Origin: Salinicoccus sesuvii
GTDB taxonomy: Bacteria; Bacillota; Bacilli; Staphylococcales; Salinicoccaceae
Direction of reading: 5' to 3'
NCBI RefSeq assembly: GCF_042648145.1
Contig: NZ_JBHRWV010000008.1
Location: forward strand, 62,001-126,000
DNA length: 64,000 nt
Shown: one piece after another, positions 9,332 to 18,337 of the stretch
How the letters are laid out: each line of letters begins with the position of its first letter
Position numbering within the stretch: position 1 is the stretch's first letter
Made by a program: the position numbers and the translations under genes
Notes under the pieces: model-generated
What the model was told of the DNA's origin: nothing
The model's input: only the letters and a program-made list of their open reading frames with translations
Database searches by the model: none

Positions 9332-9784
9332 TCACTCCTTATTATTATTGCTATCTGAGGTCTTAACCCCTTTTTCAAGTGCTTTCCAAGAGAGGGTAGC
9401 ACATTTGATGCGTGCCGGGAACTGGCTGACGCCTGATAGGGCTTCAATATCTCCCATATCTTCGTCCATTTCGTAATCTTCGCCCAGCATCATTCTGCTG
9501 AACTCATCTCCCATAGCAAGTGCTTCGTCGATTTTCTTACCAGTGATGGTTTCGGTCATCATTGAGGCACTGGCAATGGAGATGGAACAGCCTTCGCCAT
9601 CGAATTTGACATCTTCGACAACATCATCGACAACATTTAGCGTCAACCGAATACGATCGCCACAAGTCGGGTTGTTCATATCCACAGTAAGAGTGCCATC
9701 TTCGATGGTGCCCTTGTTACGCGGATTCTTATAGTGGTCCATGATGACTGAACGGTAAAGCTGGTTGAGATTATTAAAATTCAT
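9332..9784 (-). CDS. sufU: Zn-dependent sulfurtransferase SufU
   Basis: SufU (150 aa) is the IscU-like partner of SufS in Firmicutes and accepts persulfide sulfur. The three conserved cysteines are seen in PTCGDRI, GEGCSIS and IKCATLSW. The insertion that separates SufU from IscU (around EDYEMDEDMGDI) is present. Its start overlaps the end of sufS by 11 bases, so translation is coupled. Confidence 0.96.
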   Translation of the reverse strand: MNFNNLNQLYRSVIMDHYKNPRNKGTIEDGTLTVDMNNPTCGDRIRLTLNVVDDVVEDVKFDGEGCSISIASASMMTETITGKKIDEALAMGDEFSRMMLGEDYEMDEDMGDIEALSGVSQFPARIKCATLSWKALEKGVKTSDSNNNKE

Positions 9785-10994
9785 ACGAGAAAAACTCCTT
9801 CGTTCGCTTGAGCCCTTCTATAAAGACGTCGATTTCTTCTTTGGTGTTATATATATAGAAACTTGCTCTTGCAGTTGATGATACTTGGAGCCACTTCATC
9901 AGTGGCTGTGCGCAGTGGTGCCCTGCTCTGATGGCAATGCCTTCGCTGTCAAGGGCCGTAGCAAGGTCATGTGGGTGCACATCGGCGAGGTTGAACGTAA
10001 TCAAACCAGCGCGTTTGTCCGGACCATAGATTTCAATACCTTCCACTTCACGCATCTGCTCAAGCGCATATTCTACAAGTTCCTGCTCATGCTGGAGGAT
10101 TGTCTGTGGACCGATTTCTTCGATGTATTCAATCGCATGCGCAAGTCCAATCGCTTCGGCAATCATTGGTGTACCTGCCTCGAATTTGACCGGCAAATCG
10201 GTCCATGTGGAAGTTCTAAGATCTACGAAGTCGATCATATCACCACCATATTCAATCGGCTCCATCTCATCGAGTAGTTCACTTTTACCATAAAGTACAC
10301 CGATACCAGTTGGACCAAGCATCTTATGACCACTGAATGCATAGAAATCCACATCCAAATCCTGCACATCTACTGACATGTGTGGTACCGCTTGGGCACC
10401 ATCCACAGAAATGTAGGCACCATGTTGCCGTGCGACTTTAGCAATTTCTTTGATGTCGTTGATTGTTCCAAGCACATTGGAAACATGAGTAATCGCAACA
10501 ATCTTTGTTTGCTCACCAATTGTCGCCTCTACATTCTCCATTGAAAGCGTGCCGTCCGAATCCATCGGGATGAACTTCAGTTCTGCTTGCTTTCGCTTTG
10601 CCAGCTCCTGCCATGGCACGATATTGGCATGGTGCTCCATTTCGGTCACAACAATTTCATCTCCAGGTTCAATGACCATGTCCCCGAAACTGCGCGCGAC
10701 AAGGTTGATTGCTGCAGTGGTTCCCCGTGTGAATATGATTTCCTCGTACCGTTTCGCATTGATGAATGATCGCACTTTCATACGCGCCTTTTCATAACCA
10801 TCCGTTGCTTTTGTACCGAGGGTGTGCACACCGCGGTGCACGTTGGAATTGTATTCCTTGTAGTAAGCAGTCATTGCATCTATTACAGGTAGAGGTGTCT
10901 GGCTTGTCGCTGAGGTATCGAAATAGACAAGCGGCTTACCATTGACCTGCTGATCAAGGATCGGGAAATCCTTTCTGATATCGTCAATATTCAT
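9774..10994 (-). CDS. sufS: Cysteine desulfurase SufS
   Basis: This 406-residue class V aminotransferase carries the PLP lysine in FSGHKMLGPTG and the catalytic cysteine in RAGHHCAQP. It releases sulfur from cysteine and passes it to SufU. The gene is the third of sufCDSUB, 21 bp after sufD, with AAGGGG before its ATG. Confidence 0.97.
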   Translation of the reverse strand: MNIDDIRKDFPILDQQVNGKPLVYFDTSATSQTPLPVIDAMTAYYKEYNSNVHRGVHTLGTKATDGYEKARMKVRSFINAKRYEEIIFTRGTTAAINLVARSFGDMVIEPGDEIVVTEMEHHANIVPWQELAKRKQAELKFIPMDSDGTLSMENVEATIGEQTKIVAITHVSNVLGTINDIKEIAKVARQHGAYISVDGAQAVPHMSVDVQDLDVDFYAFSGHKMLGPTGIGVLYGKSELLDEMEPIEYGGDMIDFVDLRTSTWTDLPVKFEAGTPMIAEAIGLAHAIEYIEEIGPQTILQHEQELVEYALEQMREVEGIEIYGPDKRAGLITFNLADVHPHDLATALDSEGIAIRAGHHCAQPLMKWLQVSSTARASFYIYNTKEEIDVFIEGLKRTKEFFSYEF

Positions 10995-11015
10995 TCGGGA
11001 AAACCCCTTTAAAGC

Positions 11016-12332
11016 TTATTTTGAGAGTACTTTCAACTCGATAACTTCCTTGAGTTGTCTTTTAACAGACTCAATCGGCAATGCACTGACAACAGGATCA
11101 AGGAAACCATGAATAACGAGTCTTTCCGCTTCCTTCTTTGAAATACCGCGGCTCATCAAGTAGAAGAGCTGGATTGGATCCACACGTCCGACGGAAGCCG
11201 CGTGTCCTGCTGTTACATCGTCTTCATCGATCAGGAGAATTGGATTCGCATCTCCACGTGCTTTTTCACTGAGCATCAACACTCTGGATTCCTGCTGAGC
11301 ATCACTGCCTGCAGCGCCGTGCTTGATATACCCTACACCATTGAAGATGCTAGAAGCGCTGTCTTTCATGACACCATGTTTCAGAATATGTCCATTGGAG
11401 TCTTTTCCGTAGTGGATGATCTGCGTTGTAAAGTTCAGTTTCTGATTTCCGCGTCCCACGACAACAGTCTTCAGGTTTGAATTAGAATTATCCCCCATCA
11501 GATACGTCGTATTGTCATTGATGACATCCGAATCGTTCATCAAACCGAGCGCCCAATCGAGCGTTGCATCTCTGCCAACAATACCGCGTCGATTGATGTA
11601 GCCAGTGAATCCTTCAGCGAGGAAGTCCACGGCACCATAATCGATTTTGGCGTTATCCTTGGCAATGACTTCAGAAATGATATTAATTTGCTCTTCGGAT
11701 TTATCGACAGTGGAAAGATAGTTTTCTACGTAAGTCAGTTCCGAACCTTCATCTGCCACGATAAGGACGTGGTTGAAAAGGGAAGTCTTTTCGTCGTCAT
11801 GGAGGACGACCATTTGTACGGGATCTTTGATTTGTACATTTTTAGGTACATATACAAACAATCCGCCGTTAAGCATTGCTGTGTGATATGCTGCGAGCTT
11901 ATGCTCATCAACTTTGACACCTTCAGTCATGAAGTACTTTTCGACGAGTTCAGGATGATTCGCACTTGCTTCGATGATGTTCTCAATCACCACACCCTGC
12001 TCGAGCAATTCTTCTGACACCTGTAGATATGCTGGTGTGTTGTTATGCTGAACATACACATTCTTTGTATGCTCTATATCAAGTAGATTTCTTACCGCTT
12101 CTGGCAATTCTTCAAGCGAACCATATACTGCACTATCGGTTACAGGCTCGGAAACAGTGAAGAAGTCCCATTTGTTCAGTTTTGTCTTATCTGGCTTGGG
12201 CATTTCAAGATTTTCGATAGTTGCCAATGCTTCTTTCTTCTTGCTGATGAGAAGTTCAGATTCTCCGCGTGATTCTGCACGGGAGATGACTTCATCAGCG
12301 TTAATAACAAATTCATTAACTTCAGTAGCCAT
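11016..12332 (-). CDS. sufD: Fe-S cluster assembly protein SufD
   Basis: SufD (438 aa) shares the beta-helix core of SufB and pairs with it in SufBC2D. The C-terminal ends in MSRGISKKEAERLVIHGF, parallel to SufB. The second ATG (12332) is taken as start because AGGAGG is six bases upstream of it and abuts the first ATG at 12338. It lies 14 bp downstream of sufC. Confidence 0.96.
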   Translation of the reverse strand: MATEVNEFVINADEVISRAESRGESELLISKKKEALATIENLEMPKPDKTKLNKWDFFTVSEPVTDSAVYGSLEELPEAVRNLLDIEHTKNVYVQHNNTPAYLQVSEELLEQGVVIENIIEASANHPELVEKYFMTEGVKVDEHKLAAYHTAMLNGGLFVYVPKNVQIKDPVQMVVLHDDEKTSLFNHVLIVADEGSELTYVENYLSTVDKSEEQINIISEVIAKDNAKIDYGAVDFLAEGFTGYINRRGIVGRDATLDWALGLMNDSDVINDNTTYLMGDNSNSNLKTVVVGRGNQKLNFTTQIIHYGKDSNGHILKHGVMKDSASSIFNGVGYIKHGAAGSDAQQESRVLMLSEKARGDANPILLIDEDDVTAGHAASVGRVDPIQLFYLMSRGISKKEAERLVIHGFLDPVVSALPIESVKRQLKEVIELKVLSK

Positions 12333-12346
12333 GGTCATCCTCCTGT

Positions 12347-13132
12347 CTATTCTACATCTGCAGCGATAGTTTCGTCTTCGATGCCAAGTTCTTCTTTGAT
12401 CCAGTCATAACCTTCAGCCTCAAGGCGCTGTGACAGTTCCCCACCGCCGGATTTAACCACACGACCTTGCATCATGACATGCACGAAATCAGGTGTAATG
12501 TAGTTGAGAAGACGCTGGTAGTGTGTAATGATTAGCGCGCCGAATTCTTCTCCGCGCATTTCGTTGATACCTTTGGATACGACTTTGAGTGCATCAATGT
12601 CGAGGCCGGAGTCGATTTCGTCGAGAATACCGAACTTAGGCTCAAGCATCATAAGCTGGAGTATTTCGTTACGTTTTTTCTCACCACCGGAGAAGCCTTC
12701 GTTCAAGTAGCGTGTAGACATGTCGAGATCCATTTCCAAGTAGTTCATATTTTTGTCTAATTTCTTGATGAACTGCATCAAGTTGATCTCGTTACCTTCT
12801 TCACGCTGTGCATTGATTGCAGAACGCAGGAAGTCGGAATTTGTTACACCAGAAATCTCGGATGGATATTGCATACCGAGGAAAAGACCTGCTTGCGCGC
12901 GCTCGTCCACTTCCATTTCAAGGACATTTTCACCGTCAAGCAATACTTCGCCTTGAGTTACGTCGTATCTTGGGTGCCCCATGATCGCCTGGGCTAGCGT
13001 GGATTTACCCGTACCGTTTGGTCCCATTACAGCATGGATTTCTCCCTGTTTGATTGTGAGATCGACACCTTTGAGTATTTCTTTGCCGTCTATTTCGACA
13101 TGTAGATCTTTGATTTCTAGAACAGAAGCCAT
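12347..13132 (-). CDS. sufC: Fe-S cluster assembly ATPase SufC
   Basis: SufC (261 aa) is the ABC-type ATPase of the SufBC2D complex. Walker A is GPNGTGKS (about 37-44), the signature is FSGGEKKRNE and Walker B is GILDEIDSGLD. The ATG is preceded by GGAGGG. It is the promoter-proximal gene of the operon. Confidence 0.97.
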   Translation of the reverse strand: MASVLEIKDLHVEIDGKEILKGVDLTIKQGEIHAVMGPNGTGKSTLAQAIMGHPRYDVTQGEVLLDGENVLEMEVDERAQAGLFLGMQYPSEISGVTNSDFLRSAINAQREEGNEINLMQFIKKLDKNMNYLEMDLDMSTRYLNEGFSGGEKKRNEILQLMMLEPKFGILDEIDSGLDIDALKVVSKGINEMRGEEFGALIITHYQRLLNYITPDFVHVMMQGRVVKSGGGELSQRLEAEGYDWIKEELGIEDETIAADVE

Positions 13133-13235
13133 TTGTTAACCCTCCAACAGATAATTTATATAATATTCTCTGTACCAGTTTATAATAATTCTAAATAATA
13201 GTCAAAGTCTGGCACAGGATTTTATTTACTACTAC

Positions 13236-13264
13236 ATTATAACGTAAATGCGCCCCACTTTAAA
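13236..13264 (-). promoter_or_regulatory. Likely sigma-A promoter of sufCDSUB
   Basis: On the minus strand TTTAAA (-35) is followed after 17 bases by a perfect TATAAT (-10), about 105 bp before the sufC start. A second possible pair (TTGACT, 17 bases, TAAACT) lies nearer the gene. I see no clear operator. Confidence 0.5.
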
Positions 13265-13296
13265 CCTTTAGACTTATTCAAAAAGTTGTCAGCTCA

Positions 13297-13332
13297 CAAA
13301 ATAAACCCTGCGACTGATAATAATCGCAGGGT
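13297..13332 (-). terminator. Terminator of the DUF4870 gene
   Basis: ACCCTGCGA / TCGCAGGGT arms with a ten-base loop are followed on the minus strand by TTATTTTG, 13 bp after the stop. Confidence 0.8.
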
Positions 13333-13344
13333 AAATGAAAATAA

Positions 13345-13680
13345 CTATTTGATGATGTCTAACGTAAATGGCGGTTTGTACACAATGCCATCGTTGGCTT
13401 TTATCGCACCGACAATCAAAAAGACGTAGAATAGGACGGTGACGATAGGTCCAAGGATCAGACCAATAAGCACAACAGATGAGAGCCAAGCGATGAACAT
13501 ATAGAGTGTGTAGGAAATGCCGAAGTTTAGCACATGACGCAACGCTTCTTCGGTTGCCGGGTTGTCATCCTTTTTCAGTACCCAAATGAGCAGCGGACCG
13601 ATAACTGCTGTAAACGCTGAAATAATGTACGACACCATGACGAGGGCCTTATCAAAAGACGGGGCATTTTGTCCATTCAT
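13345..13680 (-). CDS. DUF4870 domain membrane protein
   Basis: This 111-residue protein has three hydrophobic segments and the phrase HVLNFGISYTLY typical of the DUF4870 (Tic20-like) family in Staphylococcaceae. GGAGGAAGTAAA stands before the ATG. It is flanked by its own terminator and is not part of the neighbouring operons. The function is unknown. Confidence 0.75.
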   Translation of the reverse strand: MNGQNAPSFDKALVMVSYIISAFTAVIGPLLIWVLKKDDNPATEEALRHVLNFGISYTLYMFIAWLSSVVLIGLILGPIVTVLFYVFLIVGAIKANDGIVYKPPFTLDIIK

Positions 13681-13790
13681 TTTACTTCCTCCTTCGTTAA
13701 TACATTACACAATAAATATACGCTTTAATTGGAAAAAGTAACAGTGATAAGGGTACTAATTGATAATAACTAGGCGAATATTTTCAATTA

Positions 13791-13817
13791 AAAACCCCAA
13801 GACCTCAGGTCTTGGGG
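13791..13817 (-). terminator. Terminator of metNIQ
   Basis: An 11-base almost perfect stem (CCCCAAGACCT / AGGTCTTGGGG) with a minimal loop is followed on the minus strand by TTTTT. It ends 9 bp beyond the metQ stop. Confidence 0.9.
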
Positions 13818-13825
13818 GGATCTAG

Positions 13826-14674
13826 CTATTCGGCAGGAATTACTGCACCTTCATAATTATCTTCGATGAACTGTTTGATTTCATCACCTTGTAGTACTTC
13901 AACAAGTTTTTGGATATCTTCACGTTCTTCATCACCACTGCGTACAGCGATTAAGTTAGCGTAAGGAGACTCACCATCTTCGACAACGATAGAATCATCA
14001 ACTGGGTTTAGTCCACCATCTAGGGCGAAGTTTGAATTGATGATCACTGCTGGTGCCTCATTGTTTTCGTACATTGAAACAAGTAGTTCAGGTGCTGTCT
14101 GATTATTGAAGTCGAAATTCTTCGGATTCTCAGTAATATCATCGAACGTTGCATCTTGGATTTCGATACCTTCTTCGATTTCAATCAATCCTTCATTAAC
14201 AAAGAATGATAAGAATCGTCCTTCTTCAGCAGGGTTGTTGGATACGAGGATCGTTGAACCGTCCGGCAGGTCTTCTAGAGAATCATAGTCTTGGGAGTAT
14301 ACAGCCATTGGTTCGATATGAACGTTTCCAGCGCTCACAAGGTCATAGTCGTGTGAAGCCGACTCCGTTTCAAGATACGGCGTATGCTGGAAGAAGTTTG
14401 CGTCTACTTCTTCATCTGCGAGCAAGCGGTTCGGTGTTGTATAGTCGTTGACGATTGCTATATCGAGTTCAATACCTTCATCTTCAAGGAGCGTCGCTGC
14501 CTCTTCAAGAATTTCTGCGTGCGGTGCCGGAGAAGCTGCGATGGAAATCGTTCCACCGTCTTCTGTGCTCTCTGCGCTTTCGTCCGATGTTGATTCGTCG
14601 GAACCACCATTGCCACATGCTGCTAGAATTACTGCAAAAACCGATAATGTCAGTAAAAGGACATATTTTTTCAT
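13826..14674 (-). CDS. metQ: Methionine ABC transporter substrate-binding lipoprotein MetQ
   Basis: MetQ (282 aa) starts with a lipoprotein signal ending in the lipobox LAAC (Cys20), followed by an acidic, serine-rich linker. The mature part matches the NLPA/MetQ family (SPAPHAEIL, ANFFQHTPYL). It captures methionine outside the membrane for MetNI. It is the last gene of a SAM-riboswitch-controlled operon. Confidence 0.95.
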   Translation of the reverse strand: MKKYVLLLTLSVFAVILAACGNGGSDESTSDESAESTEDGGTISIAASPAPHAEILEEAATLLEDEGIELDIAIVNDYTTPNRLLADEEVDANFFQHTPYLETESASHDYDLVSAGNVHIEPMAVYSQDYDSLEDLPDGSTILVSNNPAEEGRFLSFFVNEGLIEIEEGIEIQDATFDDITENPKNFDFNNQTAPELLVSMYENNEAPAVIINSNFALDGGLNPVDDSIVVEDGESPYANLIAVRSGDEEREDIQKLVEVLQGDEIKQFIEDNYEGAVIPAE

Positions 14675-14711
14675 ACTGATCTACCTCTTTTCATTTTTTA
14701 TATTTTGACGG

Positions 14712-15404
14712 TTATCGCTTATCGACTGCTTTTGCTGTCAGATCACCTATGACCTGAATGATAAAGACGATAACCAGTATTACCACTGTTGCGACTAAAG
14801 TCACGTCACTCTGGTTTCTTGTAAATCCGACCATGTAGGCCAAGTTGCCAAGGCCGCCTGCCCCGATGACGCCTGCAATCGCAGTCGATCCGACAAGCAT
14901 GATGGCAGTGACAGTGATACCTGAAATCAATGCCGGTAAGGATTCCGGCAACAATACTTTACGTATAATTGTCCATGTCCCTGCGCCCATGGACTCTGCC
15001 GCTTCTATTACACCTTTATCGATTTCCTTCAGTCCGATCTCGACCAGGCGGGCATAAAAAGGCGAGGCGCCAATAATGAGTGCAGGCAGTGCCCCTTGCG
15101 ATCCCATGATCGTTCCCATCACCACTTTTGTGAATGGTATGAGCAGGATGATCAGAATGATGAACGGTATTGCTCTGAACAGGTTGACAAGAAAGGCTGT
15201 GACACCATAAAGCGGTGTACTAGCTACGTTTTCACTTCTTGAAGAAAGAAAGAGTATGATTCCAAGTATCAAACCGAAAACGAATGTAAACACCGTCGAA
15301 ATGACTGTCATGTAGAGCGTTTCATAAGTTGCGGTAAACACATCGTCCCACTTTACATTTTCAAAGGAGAACATCTCAGCAAATGCATTAATAAATCCAA
15401 TCAT
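14712..15404 (-). CDS. metI: Methionine ABC transporter permease MetI
   Basis: MetI (230 aa) has about five membrane segments and the EAA loop (EAAESMGAGTW, then LPESLPALISG) that docks to the MetN ATPase. Its ATG overlaps the metN stop (ATGA). It lies 37 bp ahead of metQ. Confidence 0.95.
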   Translation of the reverse strand: MIGFINAFAEMFSFENVKWDDVFTATYETLYMTVISTVFTFVFGLILGIILFLSSRSENVASTPLYGVTAFLVNLFRAIPFIILIILLIPFTKVVMGTIMGSQGALPALIIGASPFYARLVEIGLKEIDKGVIEAAESMGAGTWTIIRKVLLPESLPALISGITVTAIMLVGSTAIAGVIGAGGLGNLAYMVGFTRNQSDVTLVATVVILVIVFIIQVIGDLTAKAVDKR

Positions 15405-16420
15405 CCTTCTACCTCCACCGTAACAGCGTGTTCGGCCAATTCTGCTTCCAAGTTGGCAAGATCCGCTTCATTGATGTCGATCGCCACATAAAGATGACCA
15501 TATGATTCATTATTGGTCCGCTTGATGTTACCTGAGAGAATATTGAGATCCAGGTTATACTTTTTGACAACTTGAGAAACAATGGGTGCCTTAGACTGGG
15601 AGCCGACAAACCCGAGCTTCAATATCTTCGATGTCGGGAACATCTCCCTGACTTCTTCAAAGGAAAGGGCGGTCTCTTCATCATTGATGTCGTCCTTGAC
15701 GAACCGTTTCGTAACATTGTGCTCTGGATTCTGGAAAAGCTTGATCACAGGACCCGTTTCAACTACCCGACCGTTCTCCATTACAGCGGCACGGTCGCAA
15801 ATTTTACGGATGACATGCATTTCGTGCGTGATCAATACAATCGTCAAATCCATCTCGTCCCGTATCTTGACCAGCAAGTCCAATACTTCGTCTGTCGTTT
15901 CGGGGTCAAGTGCACTCGTCGCTTCATCACAGAGCAGTACTTCTGGGTTATTTGATAGCGCCCTTGCGATGCCAACACGCTGTTTTTGTCCGCCTGAAAG
16001 CTGGCTTGGGTAATTGTTGCCACGTCCTGTGAGACCAACCAAGTCGATGAGGTCGGCAACACGCTGTTGTCGTTCCTTTTTCGGTACACCGGCGATTTCC
16101 AGTGGAAAACTAATATTCTCCTCAACCGTCCTCGACCATAGAAGATTGAAGTGCTGGAAAATCATCGATACTTTCTGGCGTTTCTTCCTAAGCTTTGCCC
16201 GGTTCATGGTACTGATGATGTCCTCTCCGATGACTACTTCACCGGAAGAAGGTTGTTCGAGTCCATTCAGCATTCGAATGAGGGTGGATTTCCCGGCTCC
16301 AGAATAACCGATGACACCGAAGATCTCACCTTGCTCGATGCGGAGTGTAACATCATCCACCGCTTGTATGTCGCTGCTCTTTGTCTTAAAAATTTTAGTC
16401 GCATTGCGAATGTCGATCAT
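15401..16420 (-). CDS. metN: Methionine ABC transporter ATP-binding protein MetN
   Basis: MetN (339 aa) has Walker A GYSGAGKST, signature LSGGQKQR, Walker B LLCDEATSALDP, and a C-terminal NIL domain (about 260-339) that senses methionine in homologues. The start MIDIRNATKIF at 16420 is preferred; GATGAGGC lies just upstream. The frame is open for 11 more codons. It is the first gene after the SAM-I riboswitch. Confidence 0.95.
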   Translation of the reverse strand: MIDIRNATKIFKTKSSDIQAVDDVTLRIEQGEIFGVIGYSGAGKSTLIRMLNGLEQPSSGEVVIGEDIISTMNRAKLRKKRQKVSMIFQHFNLLWSRTVEENISFPLEIAGVPKKERQQRVADLIDLVGLTGRGNNYPSQLSGGQKQRVGIARALSNNPEVLLCDEATSALDPETTDEVLDLLVKIRDEMDLTIVLITHEMHVIRKICDRAAVMENGRVVETGPVIKLFQNPEHNVTKRFVKDDINDEETALSFEEVREMFPTSKILKLGFVGSQSKAPIVSQVVKKYNLDLNILSGNIKRTNNESYGHLYVAIDINEADLANLEAELAEHAVTVEVEG

Positions 16421-16469
16421 ATGCCTCATCCTGACTTTTATATTGAATAGCACAGCTATCTTTTTCCAT

Positions 16470-16620
16470 AAAAAAACCTACTCAAAAGTTGAGTAGGCAT
16501 TGGTTTCGTTTACCAGCCTCTCATCTTTGATCAAATGATCATGTGAATTGGCACCTTGTCACAATGACGGTTGCCGTGGTTTCTTAGGGCACTTCCCTCC
16601 ACCACTCTTGATAAGAGTTT
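16470..16620 (-). promoter_or_regulatory. SAM-I (S-box) riboswitch with terminator upstream of metNIQ
   Basis: Read on the minus strand, the aptamer opens with CTCTTATCAAGAG (16617-16605), continues GTGGAGGGA, GAAACC and GGCAACC, then GGTGCCAATTC, and closes with GATGAGAG near 16518. All are consensus elements of the SAM-I fold. The expression platform is a terminator (CCTACTC / GAGTAGG, 16477-16497) followed by seven T at 16470-16476. High SAM should terminate transcription and reduce methionine import. Confidence 0.95.
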
Positions 16621-16653
16621 TATTAGATTTTTTTAATAATACCATCTGTATTC

Positions 16654-16971
16654 CTATTCGTCAACAAGGAATTCATCCATTACTTCCGTTAGATAAGGCA
16701 CGGATTGGAATGCGTAAACTTCCTTAACAAGTTGGCCATTTTTGAACAATAGCAATGCTGGGGTTGATCTGATTTCATAGGCTTCAATAAAATCTTTCTG
16801 ATAGTTCAGATCTATAGATGTATATGAAAACTGCCTCAATTCCGCCACGACATCGAGCATCCGTTCAGCAATCTGACAGTTCGCACATATTGGCGCATAA
16901 CCATAAATAATGAACGTTTCCTCAGACTGGATACGACTGGTAATATCTTGTGTTTTCGATTCTTTCATCAT
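16654..16971 (-). CDS. Thioredoxin-like protein with CxxC (105 aa)
   Basis: The active-site phrase YAPICANCQIAERML holds a CANC motif, and RSTPALLLFKNG carries the cis-proline. This is a small thioredoxin-fold protein, but the usual WCxxC tryptophan is missing, which may alter redox potential or role. The ATG lies inside the upstream Toprim gene (about 50-base overlap) with AAAGG 11 bases before it. A Toprim, Trx-like and gcvH neighbourhood is also found in staphylococci as far as I know. Confidence 0.8.
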   Translation of the reverse strand: MMKESKTQDITSRIQSEETFIIYGYAPICANCQIAERMLDVVAELRQFSYTSIDLNYQKDFIEAYEIRSTPALLLFKNGQLVKEVYAFQSVPYLTEVMDEFLVDE

Positions 16972-17329
16972 TACTGAACTTACCTTTCATGATCAAGCTT
17001 GTATCTATATAAAACTCATGTCTCATGAGGAGGTTTGCCAAATAGTCCCTCGGACAACGACCCACCTCACCGAACTTCGGGTCTATATATATATGAGTAC
17101 TTTCACTCAAATGCTTTTTAAACCATTTTCTGATGTTTCTTCCTTCTTTATCTGCATCGGACAGAATATAGATTTCAGAACCATTCAGCTGGTCGAGAAT
17201 ATCATCCAATTTTGAGACACTCATTGTACCATGAGTGCATATAATCTGTACAGGTTCAATCAGGACTTCTTCGATGCGCCGTTTATCAGTCTTACCTTCG
17301 ACAATAAGCACTTTATCGGAAAAATACAT
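16922..17329 (-). CDS. Toprim domain protein (135 aa)
   Basis: The sequence has the two Toprim signatures: the acidic KVLIVEGKTDK near the N-terminus and ILSDADKEGRNIRKWF. These coordinate magnesium in primases, topoisomerases and RNase M5-like nucleases. The single-domain size is like small stand-alone Toprim proteins of Firmicutes. The ATG at 17329 has AAGGG at a proper distance; GTG 17338 and ATG 17335 are too close to it. The exact substrate is unknown. Confidence 0.8.
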   Translation of the reverse strand: MYFSDKVLIVEGKTDKRRIEEVLIEPVQIICTHGTMSVSKLDDILDQLNGSEIYILSDADKEGRNIRKWFKKHLSESTHIYIDPKFGEVGRCPRDYLANLLMRHEFYIDTSLIMKGKFSNDERIENTRYYQSYPV

Positions 17330-17354
17330 AGTCATCACCCTTGGTATGATATTT

Positions 17355-17383
17355 TAAAAAAACTCCAGACCATGTCCAGAGTT
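17355..17383 (-). terminator. Terminator after gcvH
   Basis: ACTCTGGAC / GTCTGGAGT arms (nine pairs including two G-U) with a three-base loop are followed by seven T on the minus strand, just beyond the gcvH stop at 17391. Confidence 0.75.
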
Positions 17384-17390
17384 TACATTT

Positions 17391-17771
17391 CTATGCGTCC
17401 ACCATTTCATCGTAGGCGTCAGCATCCATCAATTTATCAAGTTGGGATTCATCGGATAGTTCAACGACAACCATCCAGGCGTTTTCAAATGGAGATTCAT
17501 TAACAAGCTCCGGGCTGTCCTCTAATCCTTCATTAATTTCAACGACAGTACCACTTACAGGTGCATAGAGTTCAGAAACCGTCTTGACGGACTCGACACT
17601 GCCAAATGATTCACCAGTAGTGAGTTCGTCACCTTCAGCAGGCAATTCTACAAATACGATGTCGCCGAGCTCGGACTGGGCAAATTCGGTAATACCGATT
17701 GTCGCCTTGCCATCTTCAACTTTGACCCATTCATGATCTTCTGAATACTTGTATTCTTTAGGTGTTGCCAC
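17391..17771 (-). CDS. gcvH: Glycine cleavage system H protein / lipoyl carrier
   Basis: GcvH (126 aa) shows the start KEYKYSEDHEWVKVEDG and the lipoylation site ESVKTVSELYAP, whose lysine carries lipoate. Besides shuttling aminomethyl groups in glycine cleavage, GcvH is the lipoyl relay in Firmicutes lipoate metabolism. No gcvT/P is near. GGAGG precedes the ATG. Confidence 0.95.
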   Translation of the reverse strand: MATPKEYKYSEDHEWVKVEDGKATIGITEFAQSELGDIVFVELPAEGDELTTGESFGSVESVKTVSELYAPVSGTVVEINEGLEDSPELVNESPFENAWMVVVELSDESQLDKLMDADAYDEMVDA

Positions 17772-17839
17772 GACAAAAACCTCCTTTTTCTACTACACTC
17801 ATATAATCTCATAAGTCCCACTGTGAAGGCAAGGCTAAT

Positions 17840-18196
17840 CTAGTTGTCTACAAGCGCCCTATATTCCGCTTCCTTGAATCCGAGCAGTACATTTTTACCA
17901 TCATACAGCAATGGACGTTTAATCAGCATCCCGTCTGAGGAAAGGAGTTCAAATTTCTCTTCTTGTGACATCTGATCGAGACGGTCACCCAGATTAAGAT
18001 CCTTGTACTTTTTACCTCTTTTATTAAAAAGCATATCTACGTCTGTACCGGAAGCTTCTGACAGTTCACGGAGCGTATTGGCAGTTGGCGGGTACTTCAC
18101 CATATCAATACTTTCGAAATCGACCCCACTATCGTTAAGAAATTTTTTCCCTTTTCGGCATGTTGTACATTTCGGGTACTCATAATAGTTAATCAT
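17840..18196 (-). CDS. ArsC/Spx-family protein (arsenate-reductase-like, YusI type)
   Basis: This 118-residue protein begins MINYYEYPKCTTCRKGKKFL, with a CxxC at about residues 10-13, and ends with LIKRPLLYDGKNVLLGFKE, typical of the ArsC/Spx superfamily. The second cysteine and the lack of an RNA-polymerase-binding Spx tail suggest a YusI-like protein rather than Spx itself. The function is unproven. GGAGG lies about 6-10 bases before the ATG. Confidence 0.85.
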   Translation of the reverse strand: MINYYEYPKCTTCRKGKKFLNDSGVDFESIDMVKYPPTANTLRELSEASGTDVDMLFNKRGKKYKDLNLGDRLDQMSQEEKFELLSSDGMLIKRPLLYDGKNVLLGFKEAEYRALVDN

Positions 18197-18337
18197 TGAT
18201 TATCCTCCAGAAAGTTTCTTGCTTTTAATATACGTAAAAGTCCTTTATTTTTGCAAGTGGAATAAGCATGTATCTTTCATAATATACCTTAAGAATGGTA
18301 GAATGAGAACAATTAATCAGGTAAAGGAGCACTCATA

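Noticed and set aside
14384..14708. Several plus-strand open frames across metQ
   Set aside because: They are antisense to a well-conserved lipoprotein gene, have no ribosome sites, and show composition typical of shadow frames.
16498..16650. T-box leader upstream of metN
   Set aside because: The core elements are those of a SAM-I riboswitch; no T-box antiterminator sequence is present.
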